Below are positions 55,160 to 63,203 of a stretch of 64,000 nucleotides of DNA, in pieces. Origin of the DNA: Burkholderia latens (GTDB taxonomy: Bacteria; Pseudomonadota; Gammaproteobacteria; Burkholderiales; Burkholderiaceae); contig NZ_CP013437.1 of assembly GCF_001718795.1 (NCBI RefSeq), positions 806,001 through 870,000 on the forward strand, in the 5' to 3' direction. Position 1 is the first letter of the stretch; the number at the start of each line of letters is the position of its first letter. The translations under genes and the position numbers were made by a program. The notes under the pieces were generated by a model. That model was not told where the DNA came from. It searched no databases and saw only the letters and a list, made by a program, of their open reading frames with translations.

Positions 55160-55431
55160 ACGCGGTCCGTGTATCGACACGCGTGACGGCGCTGGCGATC
55201 GTCGCGTGGCTGGCGGCAGTCGCGGCTCCGGCCCCCGCTTTTGCGCGCGGCCAGCCGCTGCTGCCCGATGACGACGGCGGGCGAGCCAGCGTGCTGCGCG
55301 CGCTCGATCCCGGCTTCGACGCGGATCGCCCCGTGGTCGCCGCCCGACCGACGCTCGCTCATGCGGTGCCCATCAGCCGCGCGCCGAGCGCGATCCCGCG
55401 CGCGGACAACAGCGCGCCGGCCGCCCGCTGA
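55156..55431 (+). CDS. Small putative secreted protein
   Basis: 91 aa, unrecognised. It has a signal-peptide-like N-terminus (VTALAIVAWLAAVAAPAPAFA) followed by a polar chain with RGQPLLPDDDGGRASVLRALDPGFDADRP. The four-base overlap with the DUF4148 gene 2 stop supports translation. Against it, the last 73 bases overlap the convergent monooxygenase gene. A moderate call. Confidence 0.5.
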   Translation: MNAVRVSTRVTALAIVAWLAAVAAPAPAFARGQPLLPDDDGGRASVLRALDPGFDADRPVVAARPTLAHAVPISRAPSAIPRADNSAPAAR

Positions 55432-56501
55432 CGGGCTTCCCAGCTCGCCAGCGCAGCGTCGAATGCAGTGCCGCGTGCGACGTCGCGCAATGCCTCGGCG
55501 AGGCCGACCGCGTTGTCGGCCGCCTTCGCGACGCCCGCCGCAGTGTGCGGACGCACGATGCACGCGGCGTCGCCGAGCAGCACTGCGCGGCCGAACGCCA
55601 TGCGTGCGGCCGCCAGGTCGAGGATCGCCTGCGCGAACGGTGCGGTTGTCGCGTCGACGAGCGCGGCGAGCGTCGGCGCGAGCATTCGGTCGCCGGCATC
55701 CACGAGTTCCGCACGGTTGTCGTCGCGCATCGCGCCGGGCGGCAGCGAGCCTTCGCGCTGCGTGCCGTCGCGCGCAACGAACAGCGACGGTAGCCGGTCG
55801 GCAGCGAGCCGCCGATACCACACCCAGTTCACGCGCCGCTTGCCCGGTTCGACCGTACCGTTTACGCCGGGCACCAGATAGGTCAGAAACAGATGACGAT
55901 CGCCTTGCTGGAACGTGAACCGGTCGCGCAGCAGATACAGCACCTGTTCGGGCAGCGCCTGTTCGTCGACGAGCCCGCGCCATGCGACATAGCCCGCATA
56001 CGTCGGCCGCGCGTCCGGCAGCAATTGCGCGCGCACGGTTGAACGTCCGCCGTCCGCGCCGATCAACAGGTCGGCCGTCTCGGTCCGGCCGCTCGCGAAG
56101 TGCGCGACGACGTGCTCGCCGTCCTGTTCGAGCCGCTCGAATGCGTCGCCCGCGTGTACGATTCCGGCAGGCAGCGCGCGCTTGAGCGCTGTGTAGACCA
56201 CGTTCCATCCTGTCTGCGTTTGCGGCATCGCGATGCGTTGCACGATCCGATCCTGCGCATCGACGTAGATGCGGTCGACCGAATCCACGCCGGCTTCGCG
56301 CGGCAGCGGTACGCCGCCGAACGCGAACGCGCGCTCGATCGGAGGCTGCAGCACGATGCCGCCGCCGCGGCTGTCGAGTTCGTGCGGCGATTGCTCGAAT
56401 ACGCTGACGCGCCAGCCGGCCGCGCGCAGCGCGGTCGCCGCGAACAGCCCGCCGACCGAGCCGCCGACGATGACGGCCTGGCGGCCCGATTCGCGTTCCA
56501 T
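55359..56501 (-). CDS. FAD-dependent monooxygenase
   Basis: 380 aa of the PHBH/salicylate hydroxylase-like group. The FAD site is QAVIVGGSVGGLFAATALRAAGW near 8-30, the middle motif is ADLLIGADGGRSTVRAQLLPDARP, and the second FAD motif is GRAVLLGDAACIVRPHTAAGVAKAADNAVGLAEAL. It would hydroxylate an aromatic or similar substrate with NAD(P)H. The ATG at 56501 follows GGGGGAAC; a much longer open frame upstream is not homologous. It adjoins a hydrolase remnant on the same strand. Confidence 0.9.
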   Translation of the reverse strand: MERESGRQAVIVGGSVGGLFAATALRAAGWRVSVFEQSPHELDSRGGGIVLQPPIERAFAFGGVPLPREAGVDSVDRIYVDAQDRIVQRIAMPQTQTGWNVVYTALKRALPAGIVHAGDAFERLEQDGEHVVAHFASGRTETADLLIGADGGRSTVRAQLLPDARPTYAGYVAWRGLVDEQALPEQVLYLLRDRFTFQQGDRHLFLTYLVPGVNGTVEPGKRRVNWVWYRRLAADRLPSLFVARDGTQREGSLPPGAMRDDNRAELVDAGDRMLAPTLAALVDATTAPFAQAILDLAAARMAFGRAVLLGDAACIVRPHTAAGVAKAADNAVGLAEALRDVARGTAFDAALASWEARQRAAGALLSARGIALGARLMGTA

Positions 56502-56668
56502 CAGTTGTTCCCCCGCTGAGGCGGAATCCGGCGGCGCCGCGCGAAACCGGTCTCGCGACGGCCGTGCGTCAGCACGACGCCGGCACGTTCGCCGGCATCG
56601 CGGACGTGCCGGCAGATGCCGTTCGCCGTAACGGTGTGGTGGTTGAGGGCGCGCGTGTCGGTCGTCAT
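56501..56668 (-). pseudogene. Alpha/beta hydrolase N-terminal remnant
   Basis: 55-codon frame starting MTTDTRALNHHTVTANGI, then HVRDAGERAGVVLTHGRRE and TGFARRRRIPP before a stop. This matches the first strands and the oxyanion HG motif of epoxide-hydrolase-type alpha/beta hydrolases (VDAGEGPVVLLHG and WRRQIP in intact members), which run to about 290 residues. The catalytic triad is missing. It abuts the monooxygenase start, so an internal deletion may have joined the two. Confidence 0.5.
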
Positions 56669-56798
56669 GAGCGAATCCCGGTTCGGTGCGGACGGTGCGC
56701 CGTGACGCGACAGCCCGATGATTCGCCCAGCATAGGGCAAGCAACGCACGCCGCGGTTGAATCGTTCTGAAGCAGCATGAGCGCTCCCGCGCCGCGGG

Positions 56799-57512
56799 TC
56801 ACCCGCGGCGGCGCTTCGCGGGGGCGTCGGCCGCGACGCGCTGCAGCGCGGCCGGCGTGCCGTTCAGGAACGCATCGATCTGCCGTTCGATTTCGGCGTC
56901 GAGATCGTCGGGCACCGGCAGCCCGTACACCCACTTGCGCACGCCGAGATAGAAGATGCTCGCGTGCAGGCTCCACACGAGTTCGATTTCCGCGTTGCGC
57001 TGCGTTTCAGACGAGGGCGTCGCGATGTCGTATTCGTGCCGGAGTTCACGCAGCACCGGCAGGAATACGCGTTCGCGCAGCCGTGACAGATAGCGCGTGT
57101 TGAAGCCTTCGCGGCTCAGGCCCGCGAAGATGAACGTGCGGATCCATTCTCGCCGCAGGATCGTCTGCGCATACGACCGGTAGAACGCGACGAGCCGCTG
57201 CTGCAGCGGCACCGAGCGGTCGGCAATCAGTTTTTCCCAGTCGGGATTCCACGTGTAGACCTCGTCGTATACGCGGTCGATCAGCGCCTCCTTGCTTGGA
57301 AAATACCGATAGAGCAGCGGCTGAGTGACGCCGATCTGCCGCGCGAGCTCGCGCGTGCTCCCGGAAAATCCGTGGGTCGCGAAGTGCTCGACCGCCTTTT
57401 CGACAATCTGGCGCTCGCGCGCTTCCGGCGTAAGGCGGCGGCCCGGCGTACCGGCCGGCTCGCCGGCGGTCGTCCCGCGCGTGCGGGGCGTTTTGCGCTT
57501 GGTTTCGGTCAT
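56799..57512 (-). CDS. TetR/AcrR-family transcriptional regulator
   Basis: 237 aa. After a basic tail of about 28 residues the HTH reads IVEKAVEHFATHGFSGSTRELARQIGVTQPLLYRYFPSKEALI. The C-terminal ligand domain covers about 85-225. The ATG at 57512 has CAGGAG eight bases upstream; longer in-frame forms are unlikely. It lies upstream of the hydrolase remnant and monooxygenase on the same strand, which it may control. Confidence 0.92.
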   Translation of the reverse strand: MTETKRKTPRTRGTTAGEPAGTPGRRLTPEARERQIVEKAVEHFATHGFSGSTRELARQIGVTQPLLYRYFPSKEALIDRVYDEVYTWNPDWEKLIADRSVPLQQRLVAFYRSYAQTILRREWIRTFIFAGLSREGFNTRYLSRLRERVFLPVLRELRHEYDIATPSSETQRNAEIELVWSLHASIFYLGVRKWVYGLPVPDDLDAEIERQIDAFLNGTPAALQRVAADAPAKRRRG

Positions 57513-57739
57513 GCATCGGCTCCTGAATGCCGTCCATTCTGCACTTATCGATCGAAAAATAGCAACGTGCATCAGCGCGGGGCCGGACGCGCCGGCGCGT
57601 GCCGCGCCGCATCCGCGTTCAGAAAAATTCAGCTCGCCGCCATGACTTTCAGGCCGGCATTCCCTAGTCTTGCCCCAAACCGCCGCATGAGGCCGAAGCC
57701 CTTCGGCCGGCCCGGCCCGCGGTGCAACCGGAACGAACC

Positions 57740-57976
57740 ATGCCTTACCTGATTTCGCCGCGAGCCGACACCGCAGTCGGTCTCCTGCCTCCACTCGTGC
57801 GCGTGCCATCGCCCGCGCCGTCGCTGACCGCGCTCGCGCGCCTGCTCGGCATCGTCGTCGGCGGGCGTGCGATCCCGCTCGCACGGGCGCAGCTGAGCCG
57901 GCTCGCCGCGCAGGTCCGCGATGCGGACGCAGTCGACAAAACCGTGGAGGCAATGACATGCAGCCCGCGCAAGTAA
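57740..57976 (+). CDS. Hypothetical small protein
   Basis: 78 aa, unrecognised: MPYLISPRADTAVGLLPPLV, then a hydrophobic-Arg mixture (LARLLGIVVGGRAIPLARAQLSRLAAQV). It overlaps the DUF1275 gene by 19 bases. The ribosome site GGAACGAACC is only fair. It may be a real leader gene or a chance frame. Confidence 0.4.
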   Translation: MPYLISPRADTAVGLLPPLVRVPSPAPSLTALARLLGIVVGGRAIPLARAQLSRLAAQVRDADAVDKTVEAMTCSPRK

Positions 57977-58695
57977 CGGCAGCGGGCGCCGCGGCCCCCG
58001 ATCACCTGCGCGGCGAGGATGTGTTCCTCGCATCGATCGCCGGCTATGTCGACACGCTCGGCTTCGTCGCGCTGTTCGGGCTCTTCACCGCACATGTCAC
58101 CGGCAACTTCATCCTGATCGGCTCCGGCCTCGCGGGCGTCGGTCAGGGTCTCATGATCAAGTGGCTCGCGTTTCCGGCATTCATCGCGGGAATCGTCGCC
58201 GCCCGGATCCTCGATCACAGGATGCGCGTGCGCGGACATGGCCCGCGCGCTCGCTCGCTGTACGCGCTGCAGACGATCCTGCTCGCCGGATTCATGCTCG
58301 CGGGCATCGCGGCGTCGCCGATCGGCAGCGCCGATGCGCCCGCGACGATCGTCTGCGGGCTGCTCGGGGCGGCGGCAATGGGCGTGCAGAACGCGCACGG
58401 CCGGCTGACCGCGCGCGCCGTCGTCGCGAACACCGTGATGACCGGCAACGTCACGCAGGCGGTCATCGATGCGTTCGACTGGCTCGTGCCGATCGCCGCG
58501 CCGGCCGAGCGGGAGGCCGCCCGCGCGCGGCTGCGTCGCATGCTGCCGCCGATTGCCGGCTTCGCGCTCGGCGCGGGCGCCGGGGCGAGCGCGTATTTGT
58601 ACGCCGCGTTCTGGGCGCTCGCGCTGCCGGTCGCGATGCTCGCTTTCCTTACCTGGCGCTCGGGACGCACCGGCGAGGCGCCCACGTCGCGCTGA
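57958..58695 (+). CDS. DUF1275 (YoaK-type) membrane protein
   Basis: 245 aa, about six hydrophobic segments. Family motifs: AGYVDTLGFVALFGLFTAHVTGN near 28-50, CGLLGAAAMGVQNAHGRLTA, and VVANTVMTGNVTQAVIDA. Inner-membrane protein, function unknown. A good GGAGG lies before the ATG. Confidence 0.92.
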   Translation: MQPAQVTAAGAAAPDHLRGEDVFLASIAGYVDTLGFVALFGLFTAHVTGNFILIGSGLAGVGQGLMIKWLAFPAFIAGIVAARILDHRMRVRGHGPRARSLYALQTILLAGFMLAGIAASPIGSADAPATIVCGLLGAAAMGVQNAHGRLTARAVVANTVMTGNVTQAVIDAFDWLVPIAAPAEREAARARLRRMLPPIAGFALGAGAGASAYLYAAFWALALPVAMLAFLTWRSGRTGEAPTSR

Positions 58696-58731
58696 ACGCC
58701 GATAACGCACGCGGCGTCGGCTGCGTGCGCC

Positions 58732-58947
58732 ACACACGGGTGCGGCGAGGCCGCCCCGTTCCTTCATTCGTTCAACGCCGGCTTCACGCATGGCTTGATT
58801 TGGGTCGGCATGCGGGATTGCCCGCTGCTTCTTCAACCCGATGAGGGCTTCCTTGCCGATGGAGATGGCGGTCGGCGCGCGGCGCTTCGTGTCCGCGCGC
58901 GACGGCCCGAGCGTGCGGCTGGCATGCGATGCCCTGTGGGCCGATAA
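58732..58947 (+). pseudogene. WrbA/flavodoxin-type quinone reductase C-terminal remnant
   Basis: In this frame the DNA reads THGCGEAAPFLHSFNAGFTHG and LIWVGM, then degenerates through FLADGDGGRR to a stop at 58947. WrbA-type NAD(P)H:quinone oxidoreductases carry the same block (HGGQETTLLS, HHGMIWVG, then GDGSRxP). The N-terminal FMN-binding half is absent and no ribosome site fits, so this is most likely a decayed gene end. Confidence 0.4.
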
Positions 58948-59390
58948 CTAAATCGGCAATCGACGCCGCGCGCCCCGAACACGCACGCATCGTTCAGCGC
59001 GCATTCCAGCTGCCGCCGCGCACTTCGGTGGAGAGTCGTGGTAGCGCGGCCATTTCAAGATCGTACAGCGCGCGGACGTATGGCTACATCATGTCGAACG
59101 GCAGTATCTCCGCGATGCAGACGCGGACCCCGGTTTCCCGATCTCGCTGCGCGCCTGCGCGCGCTGTGCCTTCCGTCAAGCTGTTCGCCAGCCTGAAGAA
59201 GACGGCGATCGTTCTCGGCGATGACGCTGTCCGCGCGCGCGAGCTTTGCTCTGCTACGGCAAGAGCATCCCGCAGCGTCGGACCGTTGAGCGCCGCCGAA
59301 TCCCGTTCACAGCGGTTCAGCGTCCGACGCGCCGCGACGCGCACGCATGCGCGCCGACGGTCGCCGCCGCATTCGCTCGACGCGTGCCTG
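58948..59390. other. Gene-free stretch
   Basis: About 440 bp between the quinone-reductase remnant and XapX 1. Open frames here show no family likeness and low-complexity Arg/Ala content. It is probably decayed DNA. Confidence 0.5.
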
Positions 59391-59669
59391 TCACGTCGGC
59401 GTCGATTCGCCGCGCTTCGCGGAAGCGTCGGCGTGCGCACCGGGCAGCGCGCCGAACATGTGCTGGCTGCATTTCGCGTCGCGCCATGCGGTGCCCAGCC
59501 GGATTCCGTCGAACATCCGCCGCACCACCGGAAGAATCTGTTCGCCGGCCAGAATGCCGAGCAGGCCGACCAGGGCGACGGCCGGCGGCGCCGGCGATTG
59601 CACGCCGATCAGCGCATATACGACGCCGGCGAGGATGCCGGCGAAAAGCGAAGCAGTGTACGGTTTCAT
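59391..59669 (-). CDS. XapX-domain membrane protein 1 (with C-terminal extension)
   Basis: 92 aa. Two hydrophobic helices form the XapX domain: PYTASLFAGILAGVVYALIG, SPAPPAVALVGLLGILAGEQ, ILP. The usual protein ends about 55 residues in; here about 37 polar residues follow (AWRDAKCSQHMFGALPGAHA). Function unknown. It is a paralogue of the gene at 60833, on the other strand, divergent from the isochorismatase gene. No strong ribosome site is visible. Confidence 0.75.
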   Translation of the reverse strand: MKPYTASLFAGILAGVVYALIGVQSPAPPAVALVGLLGILAGEQILPVVRRMFDGIRLGTAWRDAKCSQHMFGALPGAHADASAKRGESTPT

Positions 59670-59975
59670 GGGTTTTAAATGGAATGACGACCGTTAAAAA
59701 TATGAATAAATACCGGTCTGGCGTGGATATGAAAGTCTCGGACCAGCCTAGCAGGTCTGCGCGTCCGGCGTTAGCTTATTCAATGGAATTCAGATCTTTT
59801 CAGCTTGAATTTCGACGGCGTTGAAAATCAGAACAATTAATTGGTGTGGTCGCGAATTAGCGTATTGAATGATGCGGGCCGGCTGCCGACTCTTCCGACA
59901 CAGCGCATCAAGCGCCGGGGGGATGCGTCGGTCAGGCGAGCCTCATTTTTCTCCGCGTCAAAGGACATCACCACC
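59670..59975. promoter_or_regulatory. AT-rich divergent promoter region
   Basis: 306 bp, the most AT-rich stretch of this part (TTAAAAATATGAATAAATAC at 59693-59712; several TTCAAT/GAATTC-like words at 59785-59870). Promoters for XapX 1 and the isochorismatase operon are expected. AAAGGA precedes 59976. Confidence 0.55.
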
Positions 59976-60662
59976 ATGAGCAATCCGAAGCTTGAAGTAC
60001 TTACCCCGCAGAACAGCCAGCTGATCTTCATCGACCAGCAGCCGCAAATGGCGTTCGGCGTGCAGTCGATCGATCGTCAGACGCTGAAGAACAACGTCGT
60101 CGGGCTCGCCAAGGCCGCGAAGGTCTTCAACATCCCGACCACGATCACGACGGTCGAAAGCGACAGCTTCTCGGGCCATACCTATCCGGAACTGCTCGAC
60201 GTGTTCCCGAACCAGAAGACGCTCGAACGCACGTCGATGAACTCGTGGGACGACCAGAAGGTGCGCGACGCGCTGGCCGCGAACGGCCGCAAGAAGGTCG
60301 TCGTGTCGGGCCTGTGGACCGAAGTCTGCAATACGACGTTCGCGCTGTGCGCGATGCTCGAAGGCGACTACGAAATCTACATGGTCGCCGACGCGTCGGG
60401 CGGCACGTCGCAGGCCGCGCATGACATCGCGATGCAGCGCATGGTGCAGGCCGGCGTGGTGCCGGTTACGTGGCAGCAGGTTCTGCTCGAATGGCAGCGC
60501 GACTGGGCTCGCCGCGAGACGTACGACGCCGTGATGGCGATCGCCAAGGAGCATTCGGGCGCGTACGGGATGGGCGTCGACTACGCATACACGATGGTCC
60601 ACAAGGCGGCGCCGCGCACGGCGACGCCGCACGAGTCGATTCCGCCGGTTCCGGCGAAGTAA
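59976..60662 (+). CDS. Isochorismatase-family cysteine hydrolase (YcaC-like)
   Basis: 228 aa. Catalytic Asp20 (LIFIDQQPQMAFGV) and Cys near 118 (VVSGLWTEVCNTTFAL) are present with the intervening fold (TTITTVESDSFSGHTYPELL). YcaC-like proteins hydrolyse small amides or are of unknown substrate. It is followed by a terminator-like hairpin, then XapX 2 and an amidohydrolase. Confidence 0.93.
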   Translation: MSNPKLEVLTPQNSQLIFIDQQPQMAFGVQSIDRQTLKNNVVGLAKAAKVFNIPTTITTVESDSFSGHTYPELLDVFPNQKTLERTSMNSWDDQKVRDALAANGRKKVVVSGLWTEVCNTTFALCAMLEGDYEIYMVADASGGTSQAAHDIAMQRMVQAGVVPVTWQQVLLEWQRDWARRETYDAVMAIAKEHSGAYGMGVDYAYTMVHKAAPRTATPHESIPPVPAK

Positions 60663-60694
60663 GCGCAGACGGCCAGCAACCGTCGATGCCGGTG

Positions 60695-60724
60695 CGGCGG
60701 GTTCGATACGGACCCGCCGCGTTT
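60695..60724 (+). terminator. Terminator hairpin after isochorismatase gene
   Basis: Perfect 9-bp arms GCGGCGGGT/ACCCGCCGC with a 9-nt loop, followed by GTTT. It lies 32 bases after the stop codon. Confidence 0.65.
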
Positions 60725-60832
60725 GGCGCCATTGCCGCGGGCGGCGGACTTGACCGAGACGCGAATGCCGCCCGCGGCGCGCCGACCGGAACACTGCCCT
60801 GAGCATTTGAAATTGTCCGGGAGATTTATTGC

Positions 60833-61000
60833 ATGGAACCGTATCTGGTTTCCCTTGGTGCGGGCGTGCTGATCGGTGTGATTTACAGCGCCATCAAGGT
60901 TCGCTCTCCCGCACCACCGTTGATTGCGCTGGTCGGGTTGCTCGGCATGCTGATTGGCGTGCAAGCCTTGCCAACCGTCAAACAACTCTTTGGCTTCTGA
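60833..61000 (+). CDS. XapX-domain membrane protein 2
   Basis: 55 aa: MEPYLVSLGAGVLIGVIYSA, then SPAPPLIALVGLLGMLIGVQ, ALPTVKQLFGF. Two transmembrane helices flank the SPAPP turn. GGGAG stands before the ATG. It matches XapX 1 along its whole length and has the normal family size. Nineteen bases before the amidohydrolase gene, so co-transcribed. Confidence 0.85.
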   Translation: MEPYLVSLGAGVLIGVIYSAIKVRSPAPPLIALVGLLGMLIGVQALPTVKQLFGF

Positions 61001-61019
61001 TCGATAACAGGTAATGCAT

Positions 61020-62909
61020 ATGACCGCAACCGTGACCCAACCGGATCTGATCCTGCATAACGGACGATTCACGACGCTCGACCGCGCGAACCCCGTCGCA
61101 ACCGCGGTCGCGATTGCCGCCGGGCGCTTCGTCGCCGTCGGCAGCGAAGCGGAGGTGATGCCGCTCGCGGGCCGCACGACGAAGGTCGTCGATCTCGGCG
61201 GCCGCGGCGTGCTGCCCGGTCTGATCGACAACCACTGCCACGTGATTCGCGGCGGCCTGAACTACAACATGGAGCTGCGCTGGGACGGCGTGCCCTCGCT
61301 CGCCGTCGCGATGGAGATGCTGAAGCAGCAGGTCGCGATCACGCCGGCGCCGCAGTGGGTGCGCGTGGTCGGCGGCTTCACCGAGCATCAGTTCGTGGAG
61401 AAACGGCTGCCGACGATCGGCGAGCTCAATGCGGTTGCACCCGACACGCCGGTGTTCATCCTGCACCTGTACGATCGCGCGCTGCTGAATGCGGCCGCGC
61501 TGCGCGTGGTCGGCTATACGAAGGACACGCCCGAGCCGCCGGGCGGGACAATCCTTCGCGATGCCGCAGGCAACCCGACCGGCCTGCTGCTCGCGAATCC
61601 GAACGCGACGATCCTTTACGCGACGCTCGCGAAGGGGCCGAAGCTGCCGTTCGAGTATCAGTACAACTCGACGCGCCACTTCATGCGCGAGCTGAACCGG
61701 CTCGGCGTGACCGGCGTGATCGACGCGGGCGGCGGCTCGCAGAATTACCCCGACGATTACGAAGTGATCCGCAAGCTGCACGATGCGGGCGAGATGACGA
61801 TCCGGATCGCATACAACCTGTTCACGCAGAAGCCGAACGCGGAGAAGGAAGACTTCGTGAACTGGACGAAGAGCGTCAAGTATCACGACGGCACCGATTA
61901 CTTCCGCAATAACGGCGCGGGCGAGATGCTGGCGTTTTCGGCGGCCGACTTCGAAGACTTCCGCGTCGCGCGTCCGGATCTGCCCGAGCAGATGGAGGAC
62001 GATCTGGAAGGCGTCGTGCGCGTGCTCGCGGAAAACCGCTGGCCGTGGCGCATGCACGCGACGTATGACGAAACCATCAGCCGCGCGCTCGACGTGTTCG
62101 AGAAGGTCAACGAGGACATCCCGCTTGAAGGGCTGAACTGGTTCTTCGATCACGCGGAAACGATCACCGAGAAGTCGATGGACCGGATCGCCGCGCTCGG
62201 CGGCGGCGTCGCGGTGCAGCACCGGATGGCCTACCAGGGCGAGTACTTCGTCGAGCGCTACGGCGCGCAGGCCGCGGAGGCGACGCCGCCGGTCGCGAAG
62301 ATGCTCGGCAAGGGGCTGAAGGTATCGGCCGGCACCGACGCGACGCGCGTCGCGTCGTACAACCCGTGGGTGTCGCTTGCATGGCTGGTGACGGGGAAGA
62401 CGGTCGGCGGGATGCGCATGTATCCGCAGCGCAACCTGCTGGATCGCGAAACCGCGCTGCGGATGTGGACCGAGTACGTCACGTGGTTTTCGAACGAGGA
62501 AGGCAAGAAAGGACGGATCGCGGTCGGGCAGCTTGCCGACCTGATGGTCCCGGATCGCGACTTCTTCACATGTGCGGAGGACGATATCGCCGGCACGACG
62601 GCGTTGCTGACGGTGGTCGGCGGGAAGATCGTGTGGGGTGCGGGGCCGTTCGAGCCGCACGACGCGCCGATTCCGCCCGCGATGCCGGACTGGTCGCCGG
62701 TGCGCGCATACGGCGGCTATGGCGGCTGGGGCGCGACGCAGCGTAACGGTGCACCGCTGCAACGCGCGGCGGCCGCCGCGATGTGCGGCTGCGCCAATGC
62801 ATGCAACGTTCACCAGCATGCGCACGCGAGCGCTTGGGCAAGCGCGCTGCCGACGTCGGACGCGAAGGGCTTCTGGGGCGCGTTCGGCTGTTCGTGCTGG
62901 GCCGTCTGA
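61020..62909 (+). CDS. Amidohydrolase (amidohydrolase_3, YtcJ-like) with Cys/His tail
   Basis: 629 aa metal-dependent hydrolase. It opens LILHNGRFTTLDRANPVATA; metal motif LPGLIDNHCHVIRGG near 67-81; FFDHAETITEKSMDRI near 376-391; SAGTDATRVASYNPWVS; and a composite beta-sandwich end (GQLADLMVPDRDFF). The last 50 residues form an unusual tail with CGCANAC, HQHAHA and CSCW. The ATG at 61020 has AGG eight bases upstream. The substrate is unknown. It is clustered with isochorismatase and XapX genes. Confidence 0.92.
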   Translation: MTATVTQPDLILHNGRFTTLDRANPVATAVAIAAGRFVAVGSEAEVMPLAGRTTKVVDLGGRGVLPGLIDNHCHVIRGGLNYNMELRWDGVPSLAVAMEMLKQQVAITPAPQWVRVVGGFTEHQFVEKRLPTIGELNAVAPDTPVFILHLYDRALLNAAALRVVGYTKDTPEPPGGTILRDAAGNPTGLLLANPNATILYATLAKGPKLPFEYQYNSTRHFMRELNRLGVTGVIDAGGGSQNYPDDYEVIRKLHDAGEMTIRIAYNLFTQKPNAEKEDFVNWTKSVKYHDGTDYFRNNGAGEMLAFSAADFEDFRVARPDLPEQMEDDLEGVVRVLAENRWPWRMHATYDETISRALDVFEKVNEDIPLEGLNWFFDHAETITEKSMDRIAALGGGVAVQHRMAYQGEYFVERYGAQAAEATPPVAKMLGKGLKVSAGTDATRVASYNPWVSLAWLVTGKTVGGMRMYPQRNLLDRETALRMWTEYVTWFSNEEGKKGRIAVGQLADLMVPDRDFFTCAEDDIAGTTALLTVVGGKIVWGAGPFEPHDAPIPPAMPDWSPVRAYGGYGGWGATQRNGAPLQRAAAAAMCGCANACNVHQHAHASAWASALPTSDAKGFWGAFGCSCWAV

Positions 62910-63203
62910 CATGACGGCGCGTACCGCCTACGGCAACCCGGCGTGGATTCGTGCGCTGCTGTCGCAGGCATGCGCGCTCCGGAACGACGCCATGGCCGGA
63001 TGCCAGTCGGCAAACTGATCCGGCCGGCGTAACCCGAATGCGATATGCAGCCGCACCTGCCGAGCGGGAAGCCACGCACGCGCTTGCGGTGCTCGCGCTT
63101 CTCGCCTGCTGTACAGGCCGCCCGACCCCGTGGCCTGCATCCCGCTGAATCCGAATCCGCGCGCGGCGCCGAGCCGCGCGCGTCACCATCAAGGAGAAAA
63201 TCA
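62910..63203. other. Intergenic gap before VOC-like gene
   Basis: 294 bp. A 35-codon frame at 62911-63018 (MTARTAYGNPAWIRALLSQA..) begins one base after the previous stop but has no ribosome site or known relatives. Nothing else is recognised. AAGGAG precedes 63204. Confidence 0.45.

Noticed and set aside
62911..63018. 35-codon frame after the amidohydrolase
   Set aside because: No ribosome site, no recognisable family; kept only as a note in the gap entry.
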